63,442 nucleotides of DNA from Paraburkholderia sp. BL25I1N1 (GCF_003002025.1 NZ_PVZB01000038.1:1-63442), one strand, 5' to 3'. Positions 8,742 to 18,510 are shown, numbered from the stretch's first letter. The notes: generated from the sequence alone by a model not told the origin. A program made the numbers and translations.

Positions 8742-9335
8742 TCAACCACGCCGTCGGGCAATAAGTCGATGCACCCGCCTGCCGGAAGAGAGGTTCACCG
8801 CTTCGTCGTCGAACAGGAATTCTGCATCGCCAAGACCTGCCATGACCCACGCGGCGTCGAACTCAGCGTAGAGTCGGCCAGCGGCATTGCGAGTGGACGC
8901 CGTTTCTGCGACTCGCCAGCTCAAATACAGCGTTCCCGCCGGCCTGAGAATTTCGAACAGACGCGCACAGGCTGGGGTAATCTCATCCGCTGGCAAATGC
9001 ATGATGACGGTTTCGCACAGGACGTTGTCATACGTCTCCCTGCCGATCGCGTCTAGCGCCGGAAGCGCCGCGCGCTTGAAAACCAGCGACGGAAAATCGG
9101 TCGCGGCTTGTTCAAGTAGTCCTTCGGTCGCGTCGTAGCCAACGCTGGGAATGCCGTGATCGTTTAGCCATGCAACGTCGCGGCCCGCGCCGCAACCGAT
9201 GTCTGCAGTTTTACCGCCTGGGGTGAAGTAGCGATGCAACAGCGCGCACATGTCGGTCGGCTGGGGCTGGTTGCGCCACTTAGCCGCAAATTGACGCGCG
9301 CCTGTCGTGTAGGCTTCGATGGTCTGTTTGTCCAT
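8742..9335 (-). CDS. Class I SAM-dependent methyltransferase
   Basis: 197 residues. Motif I, TADIGCGAGRD, has its glycine loop at residues 45-51 and is followed by the acidic motif II segment VGYDATEG. A TYDNVLCETVIMHLP segment fits motif IV, and ILRPAGTLYLSWR fits post-motif III strands. The closest general type is the small Methyltransf_11/25 group. Substrate unknown. It stands alone, convergent with the reductase gene; the next sequence on its 5' side is the OsmC fragment, which is unrelated. Confidence 0.88.
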   Translation of the reverse strand: MDKQTIEAYTTGARQFAAKWRNQPQPTDMCALLHRYFTPGGKTADIGCGAGRDVAWLNDHGIPSVGYDATEGLLEQAATDFPSLVFKRAALPALDAIGRETYDNVLCETVIMHLPADEITPACARLFEILRPAGTLYLSWRVAETASTRNAAGRLYAEFDAAWVMAGLGDAEFLFDDEAVNLSSGRRVHRLIARRRG

Positions 9336-9513
9336 GACTAATGCCGCTGATCAACTGGTGACGATTTCGGCCGGACGAATGGCTACCGCCTTGCCGAGCG
9401 TCCGCGCAAAGGGAGATGTTTTCACTGCCTAACGAACCAGCGCGTGATGCGCCGGGGACGGTGCTGTCGCGAACTGGCGGGACACGTCAAACCCAGTTTG
9501 GCGATTTTGCCGG

Positions 9514-9741
9514 TCAATGGCCATTATGCATTGTGACGGTCGCGAGTGTGGTACCCGCACGTTCGGCAGCGATGTCACTGGACATGCGTATGCATGCCGC
9601 AAGCGCGCTTTCCAGCAGTTCGTGCGGTCGCATGCCCGCGCTCCCATTTTTGCGATCCGGGAACACAAGACTGTACACGTTACTCAGTCGGACGCAATGT
9701 GGCTCGCCCAGTCGCGTTGCCGTGATCGTGATGGTCTCCAG
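9514..9741 (-). pseudogene. OsmC-family fragment (N-terminal half only)
   Basis: The translation ETITITATRLGEP ... GMRPHELLESALAACIRMSSDIAAERAG is recognisable as the first half of an OsmC/Ohr-fold protein, including the helix with the first active-site cysteine region (ALAACIRM). It ends at TGA 9514-9516 after about 75 residues; the second half, with the second cysteine, is absent in all frames downstream. The frame is open upstream to 9957, but that part is unrelated. This is a broken remnant of a peroxide or organic hydroperoxide resistance-type protein. Confidence 0.6.
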
Positions 9742-9937
9742 TTGAGAAATACAGGTAGTTTCGGCGCACGCAGTGTGCCGGGGAAGGCACGTCAATATCC
9801 CCCGGTATGGCTCTTGGGAGGCTTCGCCGCACTCAACAATCAGGGTTAGCACTGACGGCGCGTTCCTGGAACGAAGCGGTAGGTCGGGAGCCGTCGCTGA
9901 CGAAGGATAATATGGACTGCAGTAGTCTGCGGCATCT

Positions 9938-10360
9938 TCAAACCTCGGCATTTTCACGAATGCGGAAAACCGCTACCAGTTCCCGCAGCGTGCTCGATTG
10001 CGAAGCCATCGATTGCGCGGCAGCCGACGCTTCCTCGACCAAGGCCGCGTTCTGCTGTGTGACTTCATCCATCCGTCCGATTGCCCGGTTCACCTGGTCG
10101 ATGCCCGTATGTTGTTCACCGGAAGCCGCACTTATCTCACCCATGAGATCAGTTACGCGTCTGACGGACTGCACTACGTCGTCCATCGTGCGGCCCGCTT
10201 CTTCGACCAGTCTGGAACCGCTCGACACGTGCTCTACCGAAGCGCCAATGAGATCCTTGATCTCTTTCGCCGCCGCCGCGCTGCGTTGTGCGAGCGTGCG
10301 CACTTCGCCTGCCACGACCGCAAATCCGCGGCCCTGTTCTCCCGCCCGCGCCGCTTCGAT
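9938..10360 (-). pseudogene. Methyl-accepting chemotaxis protein, C-terminal fragment
   Basis: Reading leftward from about 10360, the frame gives IEAARAGEQGRGFAVVAGEV and then the conserved descending helix with TLAQRSAAAAKEIK, QQNAALVEEASAA and a short tail. This is the highly conserved signalling tip and C-terminal helix of a chemotaxis receptor. Upstream of IEAARAG the match breaks off (the expected LALNAA is not found) and no sensor, membrane or HAMP part exists. About 140 of some 520 residues remain, so it is almost certainly non-functional as a receptor. Confidence 0.8.
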
Positions 10361-10538
10361 ATCTTCGTTGCCAACACGGCATGCGACGCAGATCGATCAT
10401 CGCGTCCAGACGGCTACGAAAGAAATCAGGCGTGCTCATTGGCGACCACTTCGAAACTCCCAAAATTTCTATCAGTTCGATATCCGTTCCGGGAGTTCTA
10501 TTACCCGCCAACTAACTGCATCGCCAAGCAGGCTGAGT

Positions 10539-10865
10539 CTATCGAGGCGGCGCGGCCCTGCCGGTCACATTTGGCGCGCGTGGATCGGGGTTCATATACA
10601 GGCTCGTGCCGTTTGCCCTCATGTTGTTGAGCGCCGGCCCCGAGCCGATGCCGCTTGTGGCGCCGGCCGACGTTCCCACTCCCGGCATTGGACTGGTGGG
10701 GCCGGCCCCGGCACCCACGCTCGTTCCCGCCGCGGCGCCAGCGCCGCTCATGCCGCCGCCGGCGTTGCCTGGCTGCTGAGCATAAGCAACGCCCGCCGCA
10801 CTGATCATCAGCGCCGCCACGAGCGCCGACATCGACACCCCGATACTGCTCGTTCCGATCTTCAT
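10539..10865 (-). CDS. Small exported Gly/Ala-rich protein
   Basis: 108 residues. A Sec signal (MKIGTSSIGVSMSALVAALM ... VAYAQ, cleavage near residue 29-30) precedes a low-complexity, Gly/Ala/Pro-rich mature part that ends in NPDPRAPNVTGRAAPPR. GGAG lies 8 bases before the ATG. Short periplasmic proteins of this composition are frequent in Burkholderia, but I know of no function. It sits between the chemotaxis-receptor fragment and a gap and looks intact. Confidence 0.65.
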   Translation of the reverse strand: MKIGTSSIGVSMSALVAALMISAAGVAYAQQPGNAGGGMSGAGAAAGTSVGAGAGPTSPMPGVGTSAGATSGIGSGPALNNMRANGTSLYMNPDPRAPNVTGRAAPPR

Positions 10866-11597
10866 AGCCCCAACTCCATCACATCGTTGAATTACCCGAG
10901 CGCGGCCCTGCGCAGCGGACCGCTCAAAACGTATGACGTCGTGCGCGCTGCTTTGTTCAATCGAAATGCTTGCCCTTGGTACATTGAGGCTAACCCGTCA
11001 GCTCAGCAACATACATCAGGCGTAGAAACGTTTGTTCACCATGCGTAACGCTTCTGCCCAGCGTGCGCGTAGTGATGCTGCATGGAGGCGCCGCGCGTAA
11101 TGCATGGATCAAATACCTGCCTACGTCCGCGCGGCAAATGATGAAAGAACGACGTGAAGCAGTCGAGATGTACCAGGCGAGCAGAAAAGCGTTCTTGAGA
11201 ACATCCGAGGTTGTCCTGGGCCAGAAGGATGCATCTTTCTGACGCCTTCCGTGACGCGGTGGCCGTCCTGAAAGCTTGAAGCGGAATTCGTTTCGCAGTT
11301 GATTGCTGCCCCCGTTGTCACGCGGGCGATACGTAAGCGACACGCAGTGCCGGAACGCGCGGCACTCGCTTCAACTGGAACCGCATCGATAACGGACATC
11401 GGATTACGGGGAAGTTACGTTGTCTGGTCTACGCGATTGTCGGTAAACGTCAGCCTTGAGGTCGCGCGCGGCGCAGTGCGCTGCTATGCTTCGGCGATCC
11501 GCCCCGTTCCGTTGCGCGACCGGATAAGGGAGGCGTCTGAACTCCCGCTTCACCGCCTCGCACGCATTGCATTGTTACGCCGCGTTGCGTTTCCCGC
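10866..11597. other. Gap, no gene recognised
   Basis: About 730 bases with several overlapping open frames in both directions, none with a family signature, good start site or consistent codon usage. Probably remnant DNA linking the surrounding gene fragments. Confidence 0.4.
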
Positions 11598-11792
11598 ATG
11601 CGAAGCTCGCCAATCATGTCCATCGATCATCTCTTTTGCTTGGCGACCTCGTATCGTGACGAGAGGCGTCTTGACCTCGCCGAAAGCCATTGCCGACAGG
11701 CTATCTGTCTTGATCAGGGTCACTGGGGCGCATGCTTCGGCCTTGCACAGTTGATAATTCGCAAAGTTCAATTCGTCGAAACAATCGGCTAG
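11598..11792 (+). CDS. Possible short TPR-like reading frame
   Basis: A 64-codon frame whose product contains one stretch, CLATSYRDERRLDLAESHCR and on to QAICLDQGHWGACFGLAQL, that fits a tetratricopeptide repeat. There is no good ribosome-binding site and nothing TPR-like on either side. If real it is a remnant of a larger protein; it may also be chance. Confidence 0.2.
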   Translation: MRSSPIMSIDHLFCLATSYRDERRLDLAESHCRQAICLDQGHWGACFGLAQLIIRKVQFVETIG

Positions 11793-11805
11793 CTTACGGG
11801 GCTGC

Positions 11806-12494
11806 TTAAAGGAACCGCTTATTGAATCGTGGTGATCCCAATTCGATCTCTTCAACGAACGCCTCGATGATCCTGACCGGATACGCTCGGCGCAAGTGGC
11901 AACGCCCGAGGGCGCAGGATGTGGAAATGCGAGCGTCACCCGCTTCAAGAGCGAATAGGCGCGCCGGCACCTGTGACGATCTGTCCTCCAGCACATAGCC
12001 CATGCCACGGACTGTGTGCAGAAGCTTTCTCTCGAACGGGTCGTCGATTTTCGCACGCATGCGTCCGATCGCAACCTCCACTATATTCGTGCCGCTGTCA
12101 AAGCTCATGTCCCACACTTGGGAGATTACGAACGCCCGAGTCAGCACCTCCCTCTGATGTTCGGCAAGAAGGTTCAACAGAGCAACTCCTCAGCCGTCAA
12201 TTCTATCCGCACGTTGCCGCGCCGCACATGTCGCCTGATCACGTCGACTTCCATATCGGCGACTAGCAGACTAGTCGCCGATGACTGCACCCGTCTTCGC
12301 AGCAGCGCGCGAGTCCGGGCCAATAGCTCGGAGTAGGCAAACGGCTTGGACAGGTAATCTTCAGCTCCGCACTTGAGCTCGACGACTCTATCCTCGGCCG
12401 TTTCCCGCGCTGTCAACAGCGTTAACGGCGTGTGCTGTTGTGCACGTATGCGCCTGAGCACCTCGAGCCCATTTAATTCAGGCAGCATGCTCAT
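11806..12494 (-). pseudogene. OmpR-family response regulator (CzcR/CopR-like), truncated and frameshifted
   Basis: The right-hand part (12494 to 12174) reads MLPELNGLEVLRRIRAQ, AEDYLSKPFAYSELLARTRALLRR and ends IELTAEELLC-stop. The left-hand part (from 12177) continues in another frame with LLAEHQREVLTR, VWDMSFDSGTN, LLHTVRGMGYVLEDR. One missing base near 12180 explains the frame change: ELTAEEL-x-LLNLLAEH would be the intact reading. The first 50 or so residues of the receiver, including the acidic pocket and phospho-acceptor Asp, are absent. The tail runs about 45 residues past the usual end. Heavy-metal regulators of this type normally sit beside RND efflux operons, as here, but this copy cannot work. 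Confidence 0.8.
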
Positions 12495-12626
12495 TTCACT
12501 TGCCCGGACGTGCCACCCATGCTCTGCGGTATCCGACAGGCGCCGAAAGCCACAACGGCCCGCGTTCTCCGCATCGGCGGTGGCCGTGGTGACAGAAAAG
12601 AAAATCCCCCGGCAGGCGCAAGGCGG

Positions 12627-15600
12627 TCAACTGACGGTCTGCCGCTCGACCACACTGCCCGTCGCGCGCCGATCAGCGAGCCAATGCGACAGACGGTCGA
12701 ACCACAGATGCACGACTGGCGTGGTGAAAAGCGTCAGCATCTGCGAAACGATCAGTCCGCCGACAATCGCTATGCCAAGCGGCACGCGCAGTTCGGCGCC
12801 CGCGCCATGCCCGAGCGCAAGCGGCAACGCGCCGAACAGCGCGGCGAGCGTCGTCATCATGATCGGGCGGAAGCGCAGCACACAGGCCTGCCGGATCGCT
12901 TCTCGCGGCGACAGACCCTGCTCGCGCTCGGCCACGAGTGCGAAGTCGATCATCATGATCGCGTTCTTCTTCACGATACCGATCAGCAGGATGATGCCGA
13001 TCATTCCCATGATCGACAGATCCTGACCGCGCAGCATTAACGCAAGCAAGGCGCCCACGCCCGCCGAGGGCAGCGTCGAAATGATCGTGAGCGGGTGAAT
13101 CGCACTTTCGTACAGGATGCCGAGAATCAGATACACCACCACGAGCGCCGCGGCGATCAGATACGGTTCGCTGGCAAGCGACGCCTGGAACGCCTGCGCG
13201 GTACCCTGAAATGAACCCGTCAGGCTATCTGGCTTGCCCGCCGCGACTTCGGCCTGGCGAATCGCCGCCACCGCGTTGCCAAGCGACTGCCCCGGCGCCA
13301 GATTGAACGAAATCGTCACGGCGGGGAAAAGCCCCTGGTGATTGATCGAAATCGGCGACACATTGTTTTCGATCCTGGCGAGCGTGTCGAGCGGCACCAG
13401 TTCGCCCGTGAGCGGCGAACGCACGTAGAGATGCGCGAGTGCGTCGGTCGTCAACTGGAAGTGGGGATCGACTTCCTCGACCACGTGGTACTGATTCAGC
13501 TGCGTGAAGAGCGTCGCAATCTGCCGCTGGCCGAATGCATCGTATAGCGTGTCGTCGATGGCTTGCGCCGTGATGCCGAAACGCGAAGCGGTGCTGCGAT
13601 CGATCACGAGTGTCGCGCTGGTAGCGGCGCCCTGCTGGTCGGACGTGACGTCGGCCAGTTGCGGCAGCTTCGACAGGCGATCGGTCAGTACGCCCGCCCA
13701 GTGATCCAACTCGTTGATGTCAGGATCCTGCAACGTGTACTGATACTGCGCGGCGCTGATACGGCCACCCACCTGAATATCCTGCCGGACCTGCATCGAC
13801 AACGAGATGCCCATGACCTTGGCCAACTGCGGCTTTAAACGATTGAGCACCTGCACAGCACTATCCTTGCGCTGAGCAAACGGTTTCAGGTTGATCATGA
13901 CGCGCCCCTGGCTCACGGTCGGGTTAGCACCCATCCAGTAGTAAACGTTGTCGACGGCGGGGTCGGCCTCGATGATATGGCCCACCTGCTGCATCTTCTG
14001 CGACATCGAGCGGGGCGAAATGTCCGGCGCGGCCTGGGCGACGCCCATGATGAGACCGGAGTCCTCCTGCGGGAAAAATCCCTTGGGGATCGCGACGAAC
14101 AACGCGCCGGTGGCGAGGATCGTCGCCACCGTGACAGCCAGCATCAGCTTCTGGCGGTCCAGCACCCAATCGAGGCCGCGCTCGTAGCGCCGCTCTACTG
14201 CGCTAAAGACGGCCTCAAGCCCGGCTTCGAGCCTGCGCATCCGGCCGTCGCCACCCGGCTCGGGCAAACGGATCAGCCAGCCGCACAGCATCGGCGTAAC
14301 GGTCAGCGATACCAGCGCCGACATCACTATCGCGGCGCTCACCGTCACTGCGAATTCGCGGAACAGCCGCCCGACGATGCCGCCCATCAACAGGATCGGG
14401 ATGAACACGGCGATCAGCGAGATGGTCATCGAAATGATCGTGAAGCGCACTTCCATCGCGCCAAGCAAGGCGGCCTTCATTCTCGGCACGCCCTCCTCGA
14501 TATGCCGCATGACGTTTTCGATCACGACGATCGCATCGTCCACCACGAAGCCTACCGCGATGGTCAAGCCCATCAGCGACAGATTGTCGAGGCTATAGCC
14601 GAGCAGATACATGACGCCGAACGTGGCGACCAGCGACAGCGGAATCGTCAGGCTCGGAATGATGGTCGCCCACAGGTTGCGCAGAAACGAGAAGATGACC
14701 ATCACGACAAGTGCGATCGTCAGCATTAGCGTGAACTGCACGTCGTGCACTGACGCGTTGATGGTTTGCGTGCGATCGCCCACCACATGCAGATGCGCGG
14801 CCGCGGGCAGCATCGCTTCGAGCGCGGGCAGCTTCGCCGTGATGTTGGCGATCGTCTGCACGACGTTATAGCCCGGCTGCTTGTGAACATCGAGGATGAT
14901 CGCGCGTTCGTGCTGAAGCCATGCTGCCTGCTGGTTGTCCTCGGCGGCGTTCAGCACGGTGCCGAGATCGGACACGCGAATCGGCGCGCCGTTCTTGTAC
15001 GCGACCACCAGATCGCGATACTGCGAGGCGGTCGTGATCTGGTCGGTCGCGTTGAAGATCACCGAGCGATCCGGGCCGTTCAGGCTGCCCTTCGGTGCAT
15101 TGACCGTCTGCACGCCGACGATCGAGCGCACATCTTCCAATGTCAGGCCGCGCGCGGTGAGCTTGTCGGGGTCGAGCTGAATACGCACTGCGGGCCGCTG
15201 CTGGCCGTGGAAATCAACGAGACCGACGCCAGGCATCTGCGAGATCTGTTGCGCGAGATAGTCTTCGGCGTAGCTGTCGAGCTGCGTGAGCGTGAGCGAT
15301 GGCGAAGTCAGCGCCAGCGACAGCAACGTGAAGTCGGCGGGGTTGACCTTCTGATAGGTCGGCGGGTTCGGCAGATTCTTCGGCAGCATGCCGCCGGCTG
15401 CGTTGATCGCCGTCTGCACATCCTGCGCCGCGCCATCGATGTCGCGCGAGAGATCGAATTGCACGGCAATGCTGGTGTTGCCGAGCGAGCTCGACGACGT
15501 CATCTGCGTCACGCCCGCAATCAGCGAAAGTTGCCGCTCCAGTGGCGTCGCCACCGAAGTCGCCATAGTTTCCGCGCTGGCACCAGGCAGTTGCGCAACG

Positions 15601-15740
15601 ATCTGGATGGTCGGAAAGTCGACCTGCGGTAGCGGCGCGACCGGAAGCAGAAAATACGCCACCGCGCCGATCAGCAGCACCGCGATCGCCAGAAAACTTG
15701 TCGCGATGCGCCGCTTGATGAACAATTCCATGAGGCTCAT
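12627..15740 (-). CDS. RND efflux transporter, inner-membrane pump (MdtC/HAE-1 type)
   Basis: 1037-residue resistance-nodulation-division transporter that exports drugs or other amphiphiles using proton influx. It has the usual 12 transmembrane helices with large periplasmic loops after TM1 and TM7. Proton-relay residues are present: Asp pair D401/D402 in TM4 (GFVVDDAIVVIENV) and Lys pair K924/K925 in TM10 (GIVKKNAIMMIDF). The opening FIKRRIATSFLAIAVLLIGAVAYFLLPVAPLPQVDFP, read in pieces, fits the MdtB/MdtC branch. E. coli MdtBC uses two different RND subunits; only one is encoded here. Last gene of a three-gene operon; its ATG overlaps the adaptor stop by 4 bases, so translation is coupled. 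Confidence 0.93.
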   Translation of the reverse strand: MSLMELFIKRRIATSFLAIAVLLIGAVAYFLLPVAPLPQVDFPTIQIVAQLPGASAETMATSVATPLERQLSLIAGVTQMTSSSSLGNTSIAVQFDLSRDIDGAAQDVQTAINAAGGMLPKNLPNPPTYQKVNPADFTLLSLALTSPSLTLTQLDSYAEDYLAQQISQMPGVGLVDFHGQQRPAVRIQLDPDKLTARGLTLEDVRSIVGVQTVNAPKGSLNGPDRSVIFNATDQITTASQYRDLVVAYKNGAPIRVSDLGTVLNAAEDNQQAAWLQHERAIILDVHKQPGYNVVQTIANITAKLPALEAMLPAAAHLHVVGDRTQTINASVHDVQFTLMLTIALVVMVIFSFLRNLWATIIPSLTIPLSLVATFGVMYLLGYSLDNLSLMGLTIAVGFVVDDAIVVIENVMRHIEEGVPRMKAALLGAMEVRFTIISMTISLIAVFIPILLMGGIVGRLFREFAVTVSAAIVMSALVSLTVTPMLCGWLIRLPEPGGDGRMRRLEAGLEAVFSAVERRYERGLDWVLDRQKLMLAVTVATILATGALFVAIPKGFFPQEDSGLIMGVAQAAPDISPRSMSQKMQQVGHIIEADPAVDNVYYWMGANPTVSQGRVMINLKPFAQRKDSAVQVLNRLKPQLAKVMGISLSMQVRQDIQVGGRISAAQYQYTLQDPDINELDHWAGVLTDRLSKLPQLADVTSDQQGAATSATLVIDRSTASRFGITAQAIDDTLYDAFGQRQIATLFTQLNQYHVVEEVDPHFQLTTDALAHLYVRSPLTGELVPLDTLARIENNVSPISINHQGLFPAVTISFNLAPGQSLGNAVAAIRQAEVAAGKPDSLTGSFQGTAQAFQASLASEPYLIAAALVVVYLILGILYESAIHPLTIISTLPSAGVGALLALMLRGQDLSIMGMIGIILLIGIVKKNAIMMIDFALVAEREQGLSPREAIRQACVLRFRPIMMTTLAALFGALPLALGHGAGAELRVPLGIAIVGGLIVSQMLTLFTTPVVHLWFDRLSHWLADRRATGSVVERQTVS

Positions 15741-16948
15741 GACGGATTGTCCTGATTAGCCTGGCTGTCTGCCGGGTTGGCATTGGGCGGCGCTTCGGCA
15801 CTGGCGGGAACCGCGGTCGCCGCCACATGCACACCCGGGTTCAACCGGCTTTGTCCATCGAACACCACCAGATCCGTGCGCGCGATGCCGCTGCGAATCT
15901 CCGTCATACCGTTGACGGTGACGCCGGTTTGCACGGGGCGCATCTGCGCCGTACCGTTTGCGGTGATCACATAAAGTTGCGTGCCGTTCTGCGTGTTCAC
16001 CACCGCCCGGCTCGGCACAGCGAGCCGCTGCGTATCGGTGCGCACCAGCACGCGCGCATTTACCAGTTCGCCGGGCCACAGCTTGCGGTCCTGGTTGGTG
16101 AATGAAGCCTTGAGCCTGATCTGGCCGGTCGTGGGGTCGACCGTGCTGTCGATAAACACCAGCGTGCCGTCGGCGAGCGGCGTGCTGCCGGAACGCGTGG
16201 TCACGTTCACCGCCAGCGGCGCTTTCGCCTGATTCGCGAGCAGTTCGGGCAGCACGTCCTGCGGCACGGAGAACAGCACGGTGATCGGCTCCATCTGCGT
16301 AACGGTCACGATACCGGTCGTGTCGGCCGGATGCACTATCGCGCCGATGTCGGCCTCGCGTGCGCCGACGCGTCCGGTGAACGGCGCCGCGAGCGTGGTG
16401 AAGCTCAGTTGCAACCGGTCGCTCTGAACCAGCGCGGCGTCCGCTGCGACCGTCGCGGCGAGGGCCTCGACTTGCGCCTTCGCGGTGTCTACCGCCTGAG
16501 TCGTCGCCCCGCCGATGCCGACCAGTTGGGAGTAGCGCGCGAGATCGAGCCGCGCGTTATCGAGCGATGCCTGGTCCTTGCGCTGCGCCGCTTCCGCCTG
16601 GTGCAACTGGGCAGTGAGCGGTCCCTGATCGAGTTGTGCGAGCAACTGGCCGGCTTTCACGTCCTGTCCTTCGGTGAAGGCGACGCGCTGCAATTGCCCA
16701 TCGACACGCACCTTGACGTCCACGGAATTGAGCGCGAGCACCGTGCCCACCGTGGCGACGCGAATCGGAAAGTCGCGGCTCACGGGATGACCGGCGTTGA
16801 CAGGCACGGCCGGTGCCGCCTTGACGGCTGGGTGCCGCGGCCACAACCACACTGCCAGCAGCGCGACGAGGACGGCGAACGCCAGGATGAGCGGCGCGCG
16901 GCCGCGTCCGCGGGGCGCCTCGTGGTTCGGAAGGTCTGCAGATTTCAT
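15737..16948 (-). CDS. RND periplasmic adaptor (membrane fusion protein, MdtA-like)
   Basis: 403 residues. An N-terminal membrane anchor (about residues 19-36, LILAFAVLVALLAVWLW) is followed by a lipoyl-like half (VDGQLQRVAFTEGQDVKAGQLLAQLD), an alpha-helical hairpin (about residues 110-175) and beta-barrel and membrane-proximal domains. LAAPFTGRVGAREADIGAIV is the typical return lipoyl strand. It bridges the inner-membrane pump and the outer-membrane channel. Its ATG overlaps the stop of the upstream channel gene (ATGA), and its own stop overlaps the pump start in the same way, so all three genes form one tightly coupled operon. Confidence 0.92.
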   Translation of the reverse strand: MKSADLPNHEAPRGRGRAPLILAFAVLVALLAVWLWPRHPAVKAAPAVPVNAGHPVSRDFPIRVATVGTVLALNSVDVKVRVDGQLQRVAFTEGQDVKAGQLLAQLDQGPLTAQLHQAEAAQRKDQASLDNARLDLARYSQLVGIGGATTQAVDTAKAQVEALAATVAADAALVQSDRLQLSFTTLAAPFTGRVGAREADIGAIVHPADTTGIVTVTQMEPITVLFSVPQDVLPELLANQAKAPLAVNVTTRSGSTPLADGTLVFIDSTVDPTTGQIRLKASFTNQDRKLWPGELVNARVLVRTDTQRLAVPSRAVVNTQNGTQLYVITANGTAQMRPVQTGVTVNGMTEIRSGIARTDLVVFDGQSRLNPGVHVAATAVPASAEAPPNANPADSQANQDNPS

Positions 16949-18423
16949 GAGCGGGACGACGTAGAGGTGGAGGCGGCGCTGCTATCGCTATCGTCGGTCA
17001 CGCCGAAGCCGCCGCCGAACGCGCGAAACAGGCTCACGGACGCTTGCAGGCGCGCGAGCCGCGCCTGCACCAGCGTGTCTTCGGACAGATACAGCGTGCG
17101 TTGCGCGTCGAGCACGGTCAGAAAGTCGACAGTGCCAAGCTTGTACTGGGCTTGCGCGAGCGTGGCGGCTTTGCGGGCGGCGTCGGCGGCGTCCTGGTCG
17201 GCGACTTCGGCGAGCTGCTGCTGTTGCGCTGCCGTGAGCGAGTCCTCCACGTCCTGCAGCGCGGTTATTACTGCTTGCCTGTAATCCGCGACGCCCTTCG
17301 CTTCGGCCGCCTGACTCGCGTGCAATTGACCACGCAGCGCGCCGCCATCGAGAATTGGCGCCGCCAGCGAGGCGGCGAGACTGGCGAACGGGCTCGACAG
17401 GAAATGCGACAGTGACCTGCTGCTCAGACCACCGTCTGCGGTCAGCACGATGTTCGGCAGAAACGCCGCGCGCGCCGCGCCGACACTCTGATTCGCCGAC
17501 TGCAACTGCGCTTCCTTCGAACGGATGTCGGGGCGCGTTTCCAGCAGGGTCGCGGGCAGATTGGGGCGCGGTTCGGGAATCGGGATGTCGGCGAGCGCGG
17601 CGCCGCTGACGGTGAATTGTTCAGGGGCAGTGCCCACCAGCACCGCAAGCGCATGGATGTTGGTATCGAGCTGCTGCTGCAGCGCCGGCACGGCCGCCTG
17701 GAAGGTGGCGAGCGCGTTGCGCTGCTGCTGCACCTGCAATTCGGTCGCGACGCCCGCCTGCTGTTGCGCGAGCAGCAGTTGCAGAATGTGCGCGGCATCG
17801 TCGGAAATGGAACGCGCAATCGCGAGCCGGCGGCGCAGACTCTGCACCTGAAAATAGGTGTCGGTGACCGATGCGGTCAGCGTCAGCGCCACCGTGTCGC
17901 AATCGAACCCGGAGGCGCGCGCGAGCAGGTCGGCGGCGCTGGCGTTGGCGGCGTTGAAGCCCCAGAAGTCCACCTCGTAACTGGCTTCGGCGAAGAGGCT
18001 CTGGGTTTTCGTGGTCGAGCCACGTCCCTGGTGGCTGCGATAGAAGGTGGCGCCGAGCGATAGCGACGGATACTGCGGCGCACCGGCTCTCTCGGCGTTG
18101 CCGCGCGCCTGTTCGACGCTCGCAATCGCGGACGCCAGCGTGAAGTTGTTGCGCAGGCTGCGATCGACCAGCGCGTCGAGCGCGGGATCGTGATACTCGC
18201 GCCACCAGCCGCTTCTGACGGGCACGGTAGCGGCGAGCGACCCACCGGCCGCCCCATCGAAGGATTGCGCCAGCGGCGCGCCCGGCCGTTGCCAGGCAGA
18301 CACAAGCGAACACCCGGCCAGCAACGCGAGGCCGAGCGCACATAAGGCGGCGCGCAGGCACGATACGCGCGCAGGTGGACTGACGGCGCGCGAAAGCGGC
18401 TCCCAACGGGACAGTCCTGACAT
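16945..18423 (-). CDS. RND outer-membrane channel lipoprotein (NodT/OprM family)
   Basis: About 492 residues from ATG 18423, chosen because GGAG lies 9 bases upstream; the longer TTG start at 18441 has no comparable site. A lipoprotein signal ends ALGLALLAGC, so the mature protein is lipid-anchored. The body shows the two-fold TolC repeat with long helices: PSLSLGATFYRSHQGRG, ALLARAS-like and LLETRPDIRSKEAQLQSAN segments, and a final coiled region QYKLGTVDFLTVLDAQRTLY. First gene of the channel-adaptor-pump operon. A 16-bp AT-rich inverted repeat lies 72 bases upstream of the start, and the next gene upstream on the same strand is a response regulator. Confidence 0.92.
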   Translation of the reverse strand: MSGLSRWEPLSRAVSPPARVSCLRAALCALGLALLAGCSLVSAWQRPGAPLAQSFDGAAGGSLAATVPVRSGWWREYHDPALDALVDRSLRNNFTLASAIASVEQARGNAERAGAPQYPSLSLGATFYRSHQGRGSTTKTQSLFAEASYEVDFWGFNAANASAADLLARASGFDCDTVALTLTASVTDTYFQVQSLRRRLAIARSISDDAAHILQLLLAQQQAGVATELQVQQQRNALATFQAAVPALQQQLDTNIHALAVLVGTAPEQFTVSGAALADIPIPEPRPNLPATLLETRPDIRSKEAQLQSANQSVGAARAAFLPNIVLTADGGLSSRSLSHFLSSPFASLAASLAAPILDGGALRGQLHASQAAEAKGVADYRQAVITALQDVEDSLTAAQQQQLAEVADQDAADAARKAATLAQAQYKLGTVDFLTVLDAQRTLYLSEDTLVQARLARLQASVSLFRAFGGGFGVTDDSDSSAASTSTSSRS

Positions 18424-18494
18424 TGGAGAACGCTCCGGCAACTAGAAGTGTCGCCAGATTAGCCAGCGGGTCCTGTCGGCGCTTTCGCCCATTG

Positions 18495-18510
18495 ATTAAA
18501 AAAATTTAAT
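18495..18510. promoter_or_regulatory. 16-bp inverted repeat (ATKAAA-N4-KTTMAT family), pump-operon promoter region
   Basis: ATTAAA-AAAA-TTTAAT, a perfect dyad, lies between the response-regulator stop (18569) and the pump operon start (18423). It is one of six related sites in the window (19276, 25589, 25899, 30079, 30145). Inferred operator of an OmpR-type regulator. Confidence 0.45.
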
